Below are positions 25,641 through 37,402 of a stretch of DNA of 64,000 bases, one piece after another. Under the pieces are notes generated by a model, which ran no database searches, was not told where the DNA came from, and saw only the letters and a program-made list of their open reading frames with translations. The translations under genes and the position numbers were made by a program. Position 1 is the stretch's first letter. The number at the start of each line of letters is the position of its first letter. This DNA comes from Monoplex corrugatus (taxonomy: Eukaryota > Mollusca > Gastropoda > Littorinimorpha > Ranellidae): assembly GCA_030674185.1 (NCBI GenBank), contig JAPXFY010000031.1:40615032-40679031 (forward strand), given 5' to 3'.

Positions 25641-27175
25641 CTGACTTACTGAAAAAGGCTGAAGTCAGCATCACCTGAATCCCTCACCTTGAAAAGTTGA
25701 AGTCGGCATGACCTCAGGCTTCTCCACTTAGAAAAATTGAAGTCAGCATCACCTGAGAGTTCTCCACCTAGAAAAATTGAAGTCAGCATCACCTGAGAGT
25801 TCACCACCTAGAAAAATTGAAGTCAGCATGATCTGAGAGTTCCTCACATTGAAAAGATGAAGTCAGCATCACCTGAGAGTTTCTCACCTTGAAGCCAGCA
25901 TCACCTGAGAGTTCCTCACCTTGAAACGTAGAAGTCAGCATCACCTGAGAGTTCTCCACCTAGAAAAGTTGAAGTCAGCCATCACCTGAGAGTTCCTCAC
26001 CTTGAAAAGTTGAAGTCAGCATCACCTGAGAGTTTCTCATCTAGAAATGTTGAAGTCAGCATCACCTGAGAGTTCCTCACCTTGGAAAGTTGAGGTCAGC
26101 ATCACCTGAGAGTTCTCCACCTATAAAATTTGAAGTCAGCATCACCAAGAACTCTCCACACAGAAAAGTTGAAGTCAGCATGACCTGAGAGTTCCTCACC
26201 TTGAAAAGTTGAAGTCAGCATGACCTGAGAGTTCACCACACAGAAAAGCTGATGTCAGTATCACCTGAGAGTTCCTCACCTAGAAAAGTTGTAGTCAGTA
26301 TCACCTGAGAGTTCCTCACCTAGAAAAGTTGAAGTCAGCATCATCTGAGAGTTCCTCACCTAGAAAAGTTGAAGTCAGCATCACCTGAGAGTTCCTCACC
26401 TAGAAAAGTTGAAGTCAGCATCACCTGAGAGTTCCTCACCTTGAAAAGTTGAAGTCAGCATCACCTGCGAGTTCACCACACAGAAAAGTTGAAGTCAGCA
26501 TCACCAAAGAGTTCCTCACCTTGAAAAGTTGAAGTCAGCATCACCTGAGATTTTCTCACCTAGAAAAGTTGAAGTCAGTATGACGTGAGAGTTCCTCATC
26601 TAGAAAAGTTCAGATCAGCATCGCCTGAGAGTTCACCACACAGAAAAATTGAAGTCAGCATGACATGAGAGTTCCTCACCTTGGAAAGTTGATGTCAGTA
26701 TCACCTGAGAGTTCTCCACCTATAAAAGTTGATGTCAGTATCACCTGAGAGTTCCTCACCTTAAAAAGTTGAAGTCAGCATCACCTGAGAGTTCCTCACC
26801 TAGAAAAGTTGAAGTCAACATCATCTGAGAGTTCCTCACCTAGAAAAGTTGAAGTCAGCATGACATAAGAGTTCCTCACCTTGAAAAGTTGAGGTCAGCA
26901 TCACCTGAGATTTTCTCACCTAGAAAAGTTGAAGTCAGCATCACCTGAGAGTTCCTCACCGAGAAAAGTTGAAGTCAGCATCACCTGAGAGTTCCTCACC
27001 TAGAAAAGTTGAAGTCAGCATGACATAAGAGTTCCTCACCTTGAAAAGTTCAGGTCAGCATCACCTGAGAGTTCACCACACAGAAAAATTGAAGTCAGCC
27101 TGACCTGAGAGTTCCTCACCTTGGAAAGTTGATGTCAGCATCACCTGAGAGTTCTCCACTTAGAAAAGTTGAAGC
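25641..27175. repeat. 40-bp minisatellite, subfamily 2, with splice-site-like units
   Basis: The unit is TTGAAGTCAGCATCACCTGA followed by GAGTTCCTCACCTAGAAAAG (40 bp, about 38 copies). On the gene strand this reads CTTTTCTAGGTGAGGAACTC then TCAGGTGATGCTGACTTCAA. Each unit thus presents CTTTTCTAG|GTGAGG, or the variant CTTTTCAAG|GTGAGG, plus CTCTCAG|GTGATG. Confidence 0.95.
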
Positions 27176-27389
27176 CAGCACCACCTGAGGTCCCCTGCGA
27201 GACCAAGATCACCCCTTTACCATTTTTACCCGACCACAAACGGCAGCAGCACAACAGGATCACAGCAGCAATGCCCAGACAGAGCCTAGTCTGGAGAAGC
27301 AGTCCCTTCAGTCTCAACACCAGGCAATGTCCATTTCACCACCGGCCTGGACTTGGCACAATATGGTTTATCACTTTATGATTGAGTCA

Positions 27390-27560
27390 AACCATGGCAG
27401 ACAGACGGACATACAGACAGACTGACACAGGCGGACAGGCAGACTGACAGTAAGGCAGATAGACTGACAGACAGGCAAAAGGCAGGCAGGCAGGCAGACA
27501 GACAGACAAAAGGCAGACAGACAGACAAACATGCAAAACGGCAGACAGTCATAGAGACAG
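27390..27560. repeat. (CAGA/GGCA)n microsatellite at an exon donor
   Basis: A GACA/GGCA-rich tract ends about 12 bp from the donor of the exon 27797-27573. Confidence 0.9.
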
Positions 27561-27572
27561 ACACAGAGATAC

Positions 27573-27797
27573 CATCATATTATGACAGGCGTCGCGTGTC
27601 TCAGAGATGTTCTTGAACAGCATGTAGTTCTCCTCCTGCAGTTCCACAAAGGTCTTGATGATCATCTTGAAGTCATCCTGCTCAAGGTCCGTCCGGATCC
27701 TGATCATCAGCGACCCATAGCTGATGGAGTCTCTCTCTGTTGCAGACAGCTGGCTGCGGAGCTCCCGCCGCCGCTCCCGCCCCTCGTCTACCCGAAA
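27573..27797 (-). CDS. ODAD1-like coiled-coil protein, exon with the family signature
   Basis: A 75-codon exon follows the acceptor TCGTGATGCCAG (27798) in phase 0 and ends at ATG|GTATCT, phase 0. It reads VDEGRERRRELRSQLSATER, then SYGSLMIRIRTDLEQDDFKM, then IIKTFVELQEENYMLFKNIS and ETRDACHNMM. The E-E-N-Y-M-L-F-K-N segment corresponds to the E-x-x-N-F-x-L-F-x-Y-V-N-E motif of ODAD1/CCDC63/CCDC114 proteins. It follows the acidic loop preceding that motif (DLEQDDFKMIIKTF, family D-L-D-x-L-V-x-x-F). In that family the protein is part of the coiled coil anchoring outer dynein arms to axonemal doublets. This is the strongest exon for the family call. A 53-bp minisatellite begins about 60 bp upstream of the acceptor. 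Confidence 0.82.
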
Positions 27798-27859
27798 CTG
27801 GCATCACGAACAGACACAGCAGTTAGACACTCATGGACTAGGCTGGATGGGGGGACTGA

Positions 27860-30800
27860 CCGATGAAATCTTTTAAAACATTTAAGGACTGAGCTGGGTG
27901 ATGGAGAGACAAAGGACATCTGTTAAACATTCATGGACTGAGGTAGATGGTAGATAGGCAAATTTATGGAATCGGTTCAACAATCGTGCATATACTTTAG
28001 TGATAGACAGACAGACAAAGGACATCTGTTAAACATTCATGGACTGAGGTAGATGGTAGATAGGCAAATGGAATCGGTTCAGCAATCGTGCATATACTTT
28101 AGTGATAGACAGACAGACAAATGAAATCTGTTCGACATTCATGACTAAACTTAGTGATAGACAGACAAATGACATCTGTTCAACAATCTAGGACTAAGCT
28201 AGGTGATGGATAGACAGACAAATGAAATCAGTTCAACAATCAAGCATATACTTTAGTGATAGATAGACAGACAAATGAAATCAGTTCAACAATCAAGCAT
28301 GTACTTTAGTGATAGATAGACAGACAAATGAAATCTGTTCGACATTCATGACTAAACATAGTGATAGACAGAGCACAGACAAATGAAATCTGTTCAACAA
28401 TCTAGGACTAAGCTAGGTGATAGATAGACAGACAAATGAAATCTGTTCAACAATCTAGGACTAAGCTAGGTGATAGATAGACAGACAAATGAAATCAGTT
28501 CAACAATCTAGGACTAAGCTAGGTGATAGATAGACAGACAAATGAAATCAGTTCAACAATCTAGGACTAAGCTAGGTGATAGATAGACAGACAAATGAAA
28601 TCTGTTCAACAATCTAGGACTAAGCTAGGTGATAGATAGACAGACAAATGAAATCAGTTCAACAATCTAGGACTAAGCTAGGTGATGGATAGACAGACAA
28701 ATGAAATCAGTTCAACAATCTAGGACTAAGCTAGGTGAGGGATAGACAGACAAATGAAATCAGTTCAACAATCAAGCTTATACTTTAGTGATAGACAGAC
28801 AGACAAATGAAATCTGTTATAACAGTCATGGACTGAGTTTAGTGATGGACTGACAGATTAATGAAATCTTTTAAACTTTCCTGGAATAAGCTGAATGAAA
28901 GCTAAACAGACAAATAAAATCTGTCAAACATTCATGGACCGAATTGGATGATGGACAGACAGACTAATGAAATATGTTAAACAATCATGGACTGAGGTAA
29001 GTGATGGACAGACAGACAAATGAAGTCTGTTCAACAATCATGGACTGAGGTAGGTGATGGACAGACAGACAAATGAAGTCTGTTAAACAATCATGGACTG
29101 AGGTAGGTGATGGACAGACAGACAAATGAAGTCTGTTAAACAATCATGGACTGAGGTAGGTGATGGACAGACAGACAAATGAAGTCTGTTCAACAATCAT
29201 GGACTGAGGTAGGTGATGGACAGACAGACAAATGAAGTCTGTTAAACAATCATGGACTAAGGTAGGTGATGGACAGACAGACAAATGAAGTCTGTTAAAC
29301 AATCATGGACTAAGGTAGGTGATGGACAGACAGACAAATGAAGTCTGTTCAACAATCATGGACTGAGGTAAGTGATGGACAGACAGACAAATGAAGTCTG
29401 TTCAACAATCATGGACTAAGGTAAGTGATGGACAGACAGACAAATGAAGTCTGTTAAACAATCATGGACTGAGGTAAGTGATGGACAGACAGACAAATGA
29501 AGTCTGTTCAACAATCATGGACTAAGGTAAGTGATGGACAGACAGACAAATGAAGTCTGTTAAACAATCATGGACTGAGGTAAGTGATGGACAGACAGAC
29601 AAATGAAGTCTGTTAAACAATCATGGACTGAGGTAAGTGATGGACAGACAGACAAATGAAGTCTGTTCAACAATCATGGACTAAGGTAGGTGATGGACAG
29701 ACAGACAAATGAAGTCTGTTCAACAATCATGGACTAAGGTTAGTGATGGACAGACAGACAAATGAAGTCTGTTAAACAATCATGGACTGAGGTAGGTGAT
29801 GGACAGACAGACAAATGAAGTCTGTTAAACAATCATGGACTAAGGTAGGTGATGGACAGACAGACAAATGAAGTCTGTTAACAATCATGGACTAAGGTAG
29901 GTGATGGACAGACAGACAAATGAAGTCTGTTAAACAATCATGGACTGAGGTAGGTGATGGACAGACAGACAAATGAAGTCTGTTCAACAATCATGACTGA
30001 GGTAGGTGATGGACAGACAGACATATGAAGTCTGTTCAACAATCATGGACTGAGGTAGGTGATGGACAGACAGACAAATGAAGTCTGTTCAACAATCATG
30101 GACTGAGGTAGGTGATGGACAGACAGACAATGAAGTCTGTTCAACAATCATGGACTAAGGTAGGTGATGGACAGACAGACAAATGAAGTCTGTTCAACAA
30201 TCATGGACTGAGGTAGGTGATGGACAGACAGACAAATGAAGTCTGTTAACAATCATGGACTGAGGTAGGTGATGGACAGACAGACAAATGAAGTCTGTTC
30301 AACAATCATGGACTGAGGTAGGTGATGGACAGACAGACAAATGAAGTCTGTTCAACAATCATGGACTGAGGTAGGTGATGGACAGACAGACAAATGAAGT
30401 CTGTTCAACAATCATGGACTGAGGTAGGTGATGGACAGACAGACAAATGAAGTCTGTTCAACAATCATGGACTGAGATAGGTGATGGACAGACAGACAAA
30501 TGAAGTCTGTTACATGGACTGATTTGGGTGACAGACAGACTAATAAAATCTGTCAAATAATTATGAACTAAGCTGGGTGATGGATAGACAGACAAATGAA
30601 ATCTGTTCAACAATCATGGACTAAGCTGAGCGATAAACAGACAAATGAAATCTGTTACATGAATTGATTTGGATGATAGACAGACAGATAAATGAAATCT
30701 ATTAAACACTCATGGACTGAGCTAGGTGATGGACAACAGACAAATGAAGTCTGTTAAACAATCATGGACTGAGCTAGGTGATGGACAGACAGATAAATGA

Positions 30801-32110
30801 AATCTGTTAAACAATCATGGACTGAGCTAGGTGATGGACAGACAGATAAATGAAATCTGTTAAACACATCATGGACTGAGCTAGGTGATGGACAGACAGA
30901 CAAATGAAATCTGTTAAACAATCATGGACTGAGCTAGGTGATGGACAGACAGATAAATGAAGTCTGTTCAACAATCATGGACTGAGCTAGGTGATGGACA
31001 GACAGACAAATGAAATCTGTTAAACAATCATGGACTGAGCTAGGTGATGGACAGACAGATAAATGAAGTCTGTTAAACAATCATGGACTGAGCTAGGTGA
31101 TAGACAGACATACAAATGAAATCTGTTAAACAATCATGGACTGAGCTAGGTGATGGACAGACAGATAAATGAAGTCTGTTCAACAATCATGGACTGAGCT
31201 AGGTGATAGACAGACAGATAAATGAAGTCTGTTCAACAATCATGGACTGAGCTAGGTGATGGACAGACAGATAAATGAAGTCTGTTAAACAATCATGGAC
31301 TGAGCTAGGTGCTGGACAGACAGATAAATGAAATCTGTTAAACAATCATGGACTAAGGTAGGTGATGGACAGACAGATAAATGAAGTCTGTTCAACAATC
31401 ATGGACTGAGCTAGGTGATAGACAGACAGACAAATGAAGTCTGTTCAACAATCATGGACTGAGGTAGGTGATGGACAGACAGATAAATGAAATCTGTTAA
31501 ACAATCATGGACTGAGGTAGGTGATGGACAGACAGACAAATGAAGTCTGTTAAACAATCATGGACTGAGCTAGGTGATGGACAGACAGATAAATGAAGTC
31601 TGTTAAACAATCATGGACTGAGCTAGGTGATAGACAGACATACAAATGAAATCTGTTAAACAATCATGGACTGAGCTAGGTGATAGACAGACATACAAAT
31701 GAAATCTGTTAAACAATCATGGACTGAGCTAGGTGATGGACAGACAGATAAATGAAATCTGTTAAACATTCATGGATTGAGCTAGGTGATGGACAGACAG
31801 ATAAATGAAATCTGTTAAACAATCATGGACTGAGCTAGGTGATGGACAGACAGACAAATGAAATCTGTTAAACATTCATGGATTGAGCTAGGTGATGGAC
31901 AGACAGATAAATGAAATCTGTTAAACAATCATGGATTGAGCTAGGTGATGGACAGACAGGCAAATGAAATCTGTTAAACATTCATGGCCTAAGCTTAGTG
32001 ATAGACAGGTAAATGAAATCTGTTCAACTTTCGTGGACTAAGCTTAGAGAAAGCTAAACAGATAAATGTTAAAGGGTCATGGATTACGATAGGTGATGGA
32101 TAGACAGACA
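27860..32110. repeat. 53-bp minisatellite, about 80 copies
   Basis: The unit is AATCATGGACTGAGGTAGGT, GATGGACAGACAGACAAATG, AAGTCTGTTAAAC (53 bp). A GAGCTAGG/GATAAATG subfamily dominates after about 30700. On the gene strand each unit contains TTTGTCTGTCTGTCCATCAC followed by CTACCTCAG, a long pyrimidine tract ending in AG. It occupies the 5'-splice-distal end of the 11.4-kb intron, next to the acceptor of exon 27797. Confidence 0.97.
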
Positions 32111-32937
32111 AACGAAATCTGTTAAGCTTGTGACACACTACACTGTCGTAGTACAATGCTAACACTTGAACCAATTTAAGCTTGTGACACATTACGTTGC
32201 TGTAGAGCAATGCTAACATATGTATTAAGCTTGTGACATACTACACTGTTGCAGGGCAATTGCTGAAACTGGTCTTAAGCCTTTGACACACTACACTGTT
32301 GTAGCGCAATGCTAGCACTTGAATCAATTTAAGCTTGTGACACACTACATTGTTGCAGGACAATGCTAACACGTCTTAAGCTTGTGACACACAATACACT
32401 GTTATAGGGCAACACCTGATGTGTATGAAACATTTGAATTAAGCTCGGTGGCACACTGTGCTGTTGTAGGACAACACCTGTTCTGTATGAAACACTGGTA
32501 CTAAGCTTGTGACATACTATGTTCGTGACACACTGTACTGTTGTAGGACAAAACCTGTTCTGTATCAAAACACTGGTACTAAGCTTGTGACACACTATGT
32601 TGTTGTAGGGCAATGCTACACTTGTATTAAGCTCGTGACACACTGCACGCTGTTATAAGATAAACCTGATCTGCATCAAACATTATATTAAACTTGTGAT
32701 ACACTACATTGTTGTAGGACAATACTAGATCTGTATTAAGCTTGTGGTACACTACGTTGTTGTAGGACAATACCTGATCTGTATTAAGCTTTGTAGGACA
32801 ATACCTGATCTGTTTTAAGCCTTGTAGGACAATACCTGATCTGTATTAAGTTTGTGACACACTACACTGTTGTAGGACAATACCTGATCTGTATTAAGCT
32901 TTGTAGGACAATACCTGATCTGTTTTAAGCCTTGTAG

Positions 32938-33032
32938 TGTGTCACAAACTTAATACAGATCAGGTATTGTCCTACAAGGCTTAAAACAGATCAGGTATTG
33001 TCCTACAAAGCTTAATACAGATCAGGTATTGT
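32938..33032 (-). repeat. Inverted segment of the 48-bp array
   Basis: The stretch from GTGTGTCACAAACTTAATAC to GATCAGGTATTGT is the exact reverse complement of array sequence like that at about 32786-32866. It includes the rare TTTTAAGCCTTGTAGG variant. Both edges are abrupt: the right edge forms GGTATTGT-AGG-ACAATACC. Confidence 0.92.
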
Positions 33033-33043
33033 AGGACAATACC

Positions 33044-33617
33044 CATGCTCAAAAGACATAAAGATGAGAATTGGAATGGCCAAGAACAGTATGGTTCAAT
33101 TGAACAATATTTGGAAAGACCACAGCATAACAGCAGACCTTAAGATAAAACTCTTAAAATGTCTTGTCTGGCCAGTGATGTTATACGGCTGCGAGGCATG
33201 GACAATGAAGAAAGAGGATGAAAGAAGAGTGGAAGCAGCAGAGCTGTGGTTTTACCGAAGACTGCTGAGGGTCAAATGGACGGATAGGCGCTCAAATGAA
33301 AGCATACTGAATGAGTTGGGTACTACACACAAGCTTCTAGTACTCATACAACGGAGGAAACTGAAATATGTTGGACACGCAATCCGTAATGAGAGAACAG
33401 ACTTGATGTCCACTGTCCTCCAAGGTAAAGTGGAAGGAAAGAGAAACAGAGGACGGCCACCTGCATCACTTGCTAGAAACATCACAAACATCAGTGGCAA
33501 GAAACTCCAGGAGGTGGTCAGACTTAGCCAAGATCGAGAGTGCTGGAGGCAACTTGTGAGGACATCATGTGCAGCGGCCAACACTGTTCCCGGTGACGCC
33601 GACAGGTGAGACAGGTG
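33044..33617 (+). mobile_element. 5'-truncated non-LTR retrotransposon, family B
   Basis: About 574 bp is flanked by an 11-bp target-site duplication AGGACAATACC (33033-33043 and 33618-33628). It ends GCCGACAGGTGAGACAGGTG with no poly-A. It carries the C-terminal part of a reverse transcriptase. Related 3' ends are at 608-675 and, inverted, 40378-40681. Confidence 0.9.
33064..33609 (+). pseudogene. C-terminal fragment of a reverse transcriptase (family B)
   Basis: An uninterrupted 181-codon frame carries the post-RT region typical of these LINEs: LVWPVMLYGCEAWTMKKEDE, then AELWFYRRLLRVKWTDRRSN, RRKLKYVGHAIRNE and GKVEGKRNRGRPPAS. The catalytic RT motifs and the endonuclease lie upstream of the truncation and are absent, so it cannot be active. 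The frame is intact, suggesting a fairly recent insertion. The protein is clearly related to the C-terminus encoded at 34160-35263 but is a different family, with its own 3' end. The first Met is simply the first in frame. Confidence 0.88.
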
Positions 33618-34120
33618 AGGACAATACCTGATCTGTATTAAGTTCGTGACACACTACACTGTTGTAGGACAATACCTGATCTGTATTAAGTTTGTGACAC
33701 ACTACACTGTTGTAGGACAATACCTGATCTGTATTAAGTTTGTGACACACTACACTGTTGTAGGACAATACCTGATCTGTATTAAGCTTGTGACAAATTA
33801 TATCGTAGGACAATACCTGGTCTATATTAAGCTTGTAACACACTACATTGTTGCAGGACAATACCAGATCTGTAATACGTTTGTGACACATTACACTGTT
33901 GTAGGACAATACCTGATCTGTATTAAGCTTATAATACATTACATTGTTGTAGGACAATACCTGATCTGCATTAAGTGTAGTTACACACTACATTGTTGTA
34001 GGACAATACCTGATCTGTATTAAGCTTATAATACATTACATTGTTGTAGGACAATACCTGATCTGTATTAAGCTTTGTAGGACCATACCTGATCTGTATT
34101 AAGCTTTGTAGGATAATACC

Positions 34121-35249
34121 ATATACATCCTAAGAACTATCATAGAGAGGTCAATTGAGATGAATAAGGATTTATATTTATGCTTTGTTGACTACACCAA
34201 GGCTTTCGATCGGGTAAGACATGATGAATTGATCAACCAACTGGAGAGGCTCAATGTTGATGGAAAAGATCTACGAATAATCAGAAATATGTACTGGGAA
34301 CAAACAGCTGCAATAAGAATAGAAAACAATGTAAGCTCTTTCCAAAATATCAAAAGAGGAGTCAGACAGGGTTGTGTTTTGTCACCAGATCTGTTTTCAC
34401 TTTACAGCGAAAACATCATGAGAAACCTAGAAGAAGACCCTGGATTAAAGGTTGGAGGGAAAATGATAAACAACATTCGATATGCAGATGACACCGTGCT
34501 AATTGCAGAAAGTGAAAGAGACCTACAAAGCCTTGTGAATATACTAGAAATAGAAAGCAAAGGTAAGGGGCTGGAACTAAACAGCAGGAAGACTGAAGTC
34601 ATGGTAATCAGTAAAAACCATGAAATCCCCTCATGCAAAATAACAGCAAATGGCACAACCTTGACACAGGTTGAGAAATTCAAATACCTGGGAACGATCA
34701 TTTCATCAGACGGCAGATGCACATCAGAAATAGCCGGCAGAATCGGCCAAGCCAAAACAGCATTCAAGAAGATGACAAGCATTCTTACCAACAAATGCCT
34801 ATCAATTAACATCTGGAAGAGAGTTCTTGAATGTTATATAGAACCAATACTGTTGTACAGATGCGAGGCGTGGACAGTCAACAAACAAAGCCAGAACAAG
34901 ATTGAGGCAGCCGAGATGTGGTTTCTAAGAAGAATGTTGAGGGTTCCATGGACAGCAAAGAAGACAAACGAGACAGTCTTGATGGAGGCAGACACAAGTA
35001 GATCACTCATAAGGAAGATTAGGAAAAGACAGGCAACATTTATAGGCCATTTTATGAGGAAGGGGGATTTGGAGCACCTGGTCACGGCAGGAAAGCTGGA
35101 GGGAAAGAGAGCACCGGATAGACCCAGGGAGAAAATGCTGGATGGACTTGCAGAGTGGCTGGGGACGGGGAGGGTGGGAGAGATGCTAGGGGCAACGAGA
35201 GATAGAGGCAGATGGAAGTCCATGATCGCCAACGCACCTGATGATGATG
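34121..35249 (+). mobile_element. 5'-truncated non-LTR retrotransposon, family A, with TSD
   Basis: About 1.13 kb lies between 11-bp direct repeats AGGATAATACC (34110-34120 and 35250-35260) inside the 48-bp minisatellite. The 3' end is GCCAACGCACCTGATGATGATG. The other copies (17.2, 36.7, 44.8 and 59.5 kb) all have GCCATGCGGCAGGGCACATG before the GAT tail, so this copy has a small 3' deletion. Confidence 0.92.
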
Positions 35250-35263
35250 AGGATAATACCTGA
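34160..35263 (+). CDS. Reverse transcriptase (partial), non-LTR retrotransposon family A
   Basis: A 367-codon open frame begins at the RT core: motif A is CFVDYTKAFDRVRHDEL, motif B is KRGVRQGCVLSPDLFSLY and motif C is IRYADDTVLIAESE. It continues with KFKYLGTIISSDGR, then YIEPILLYRCEAWTV, AEMWFLRRMLRVPWTAKKTN and GKLEGKRAPDRPREKMLDGL. The YADD catalytic box is intact. The endonuclease and N-terminal RT region are missing, so the copy cannot move on its own. The last codons (DDDEDN) come from the GAT tail and flanking repeat. The intact frame suggests recent arrival. Clade (RTE-like or another EN-type clade) is not resolved. It is antisense to the host gene. Confidence 0.9.
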   Translation: MNKDLYLCFVDYTKAFDRVRHDELINQLERLNVDGKDLRIIRNMYWEQTAAIRIENNVSSFQNIKRGVRQGCVLSPDLFSLYSENIMRNLEEDPGLKVGGKMINNIRYADDTVLIAESERDLQSLVNILEIESKGKGLELNSRKTEVMVISKNHEIPSCKITANGTTLTQVEKFKYLGTIISSDGRCTSEIAGRIGQAKTAFKKMTSILTNKCLSINIWKRVLECYIEPILLYRCEAWTVNKQSQNKIEAAEMWFLRRMLRVPWTAKKTNETVLMEADTSRSLIRKIRKRQATFIGHFMRKGDLEHLVTAGKLEGKRAPDRPREKMLDGLAEWLGTGRVGEMLGATRDRGRWKSMIANAPDDDEDNT

Positions 35264-36520
35264 TCTGTATTAAGCTTGCGATACTCTACATTGTTGTAGG
35301 ACAATACCTGATCTGTATTAAGTGTAGTTGAACACGACATTGTCGTAGGACAATACCTGATCTGTATTAAGCTTGTGACACATTACACTTTTGTCAGATA
35401 ATTAATACCTGATCTGTATTAAGCTTGTGACACATTACACTGTTGCAGGACAATACCTGATCTGTATTAAGCTTGTGGCACATTACACTGTGTAGGACAA
35501 TACCTGATCTGTATTAAGCTTTGGAGGATAATACCTGATCTGTATTAAGCTTGCGATACTCTACATTGTTGTAGGACAATACCTGATCTGTATTAAGTGT
35601 AGTTGCACACTACATTGTCGTAGGACAATACCTGATCTGTATTAAGCTTGTGACACATTACACTTTTGTAGGATAATACCTGATCTGTATTAAGCTTGTG
35701 TCACATTACATTGTTGTAGGATAATATCTGATCTGTATTAAGCTTCGTATGACAATATCTGATCTGTATTAAAGTAAAATTAAACTTTGTGGGACATACT
35801 CGGTCTGTATTAAGTGTTGTTACATACTACGTTGTTGTAGGACAATACCAGATATGTATTAAGCTTGTGACACATTACACTGTTGTAGGACAATACCTGA
35901 TCTGTATTAAGTTTTGTAGGACAATACCAGATCTGTATTAAGCTTGTGACACATTACACTTTTGTAGGATAATACCTGATCTTTATTAAGCTTGTGACAC
36001 TTTACACTGTTGTAGGACAATACCAGATCTGTATTAAGCTTTGTAGTACAATATCTGATCTGTATTAAGCTTTGTAGGATAATACCTGATCTTTATTAAG
36101 CTTGTGACACATTACACTGTTGTAGGATAATACCTGATCTTTATTAAGCTTGTGACACATTACACTTTTGTTGGATAATACCTGATCTTTATTAAGCTTG
36201 TGACACATTACACTGTTGTAGGATAATACCAGATCTGTATTAAGCTTGTGACACATTACACTGTTTTAGGATAATACCAGATCTGTATTAAGCTTGTGAC
36301 ACATTACACTTTTGTTGGATAATACCTGATCTGTATTAAGCTTGTGACACATTACATGTACACTTTTGTAGGATAATACCTGATCTGTATTAAGTTTGTG
36401 ACACATTACACTTTTTAAAGGATAATACTTGATCTGTATAACGCTTGTGACACACTGTATTGTTGTACGACGATACCTGATATGTATCAAGCACCTGCAT
36501 TAAGACTGTGACACACTACA

Positions 36521-36684
36521 CCATCTAGACTATATCAAACACTTGTATTAAGATTGTGACACGATTTTCTGTTTAGGACACTGCCTGATACTGATAGTGG
36601 ACTGACCTGGTCAGCCCACACATACATACATAATGATTCAGGTGGTAATGTTTCCAATTCCTGTGTACACGACCTACGTGCTCT
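36521..36684. other. Diverged end of the 48-bp array and spacer
   Basis: The array decays into ATTAAGACTGTGACAC-like remnants and then sequence with no identifiable content. Confidence 0.5.
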
Positions 36685-36694
36685 GATTTAAGAA

Positions 36695-37110
36695 GAGAGT
36701 TCTTGAATGTTATATAGAACTGATACTGTTGTACGGTTGTGAGGCGAGGACAGGCAACACGCAAAGTTAGAACAAAATTGAGCTAACTGAAATGCGGTTT
36801 CTGAGAAGAATGTTGAGAGTTCCATGGACAGCAAAGGAAACAAACGAGACGATCTTGAAGTAGGCAGACACAAGAAGATCATTAATAAAGAAGATCTGGA
36901 AACGACAAGCAACATTTATATGACATGTTATGAAGAAAAGGGGAATTATAAAACACCTGGTCACAACAGGAAAGCTGGAGGGAAAGAGAACAGCAGGCAG
37001 ACCCAGGGAGAAAATATTGGACGGACTTGCAGGCTGGAGGTGTACTTGCCGCGACAGGGGATAGATTCGAGCCAAGATTGCAAACGCCATGCGGCAGGGC
37101 ACATGATGAT
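36695..37110 (+). mobile_element. Family A retrotransposon fragment with TSD
   Basis: The 3' part of family A (AGAGTTCTTGAATGTTATAT onward, corresponding to about 34822 to the end) is flanked by ATTTAAGAA at 36686-36694 and 37112-37120. It ends CATGCGGCAGGGCACATGATGATG. Frameshifts and a large deletion near the ATGATGATT end make it non-coding. Confidence 0.88.
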
Positions 37111-37159
37111 GATTTAAGAACACGACAAAAGAAATAAACATCTACACGCGCGCTGTAAC

Positions 37160-37402
37160 ACTGAAAGGAAACCTTGGACTCCCACACCTTATCCATTCAC
37201 TACAAAAACTTAACTTTTTGTCTCCCTCCCCCAAGAGGGTGAGTGAATCAAAGGGTTAAATTTTTGCTTTGCCAGCATGGTTGACAATGCGGGCTGTTGG
37301 TGGACAGGGTGAAGGAATCAAACTAAAGGGTTATGTTTCTGTTTTGCTAATATGGTTGGCAATGCAAAATTGGACGGGGTGTGGGAGTCAATAGGTTAGC
37401 CA
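37160..37402. mobile_element. Palindromic MITE, diverged copy
   Basis: The copy contains GGACTCCCACACC near its left end and GGTGTGGGAGTCAATAGGTT at its right, with internal TTTGCTTTGCCAGCATGGTTGACAATG-type sequence shared with copies at 43.5, 43.9, 45.3 and 61.2 kb. An internal partial duplication (the 'gctaatatggttggcaatgc' block) lengthens it. Confidence 0.7.

Larger units (their letters stand above)
32115..36520. repeat. 48-bp minisatellite carrying two retrotransposon insertions
   Basis: The unit is ACAATACCTGATCTGTATTA, AGCTTGTGACACATTACACT, GTTGTAGG (48 bp), with truncated ~26-bp variants lacking the GTGACAC...ACTGTT part. Interruptions are an inverted block (32938-33032) and retroelements at 33044-33617 and 34121-35249. 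Divergence is higher at 32115-32700. Confidence 0.96.

Noticed and set aside
34402..35340. Minus-strand frames of 136 and 168 codons opposite the reverse transcriptase
   Set aside because: They are antisense shadows of the retrotransposon frame with no independent motif.
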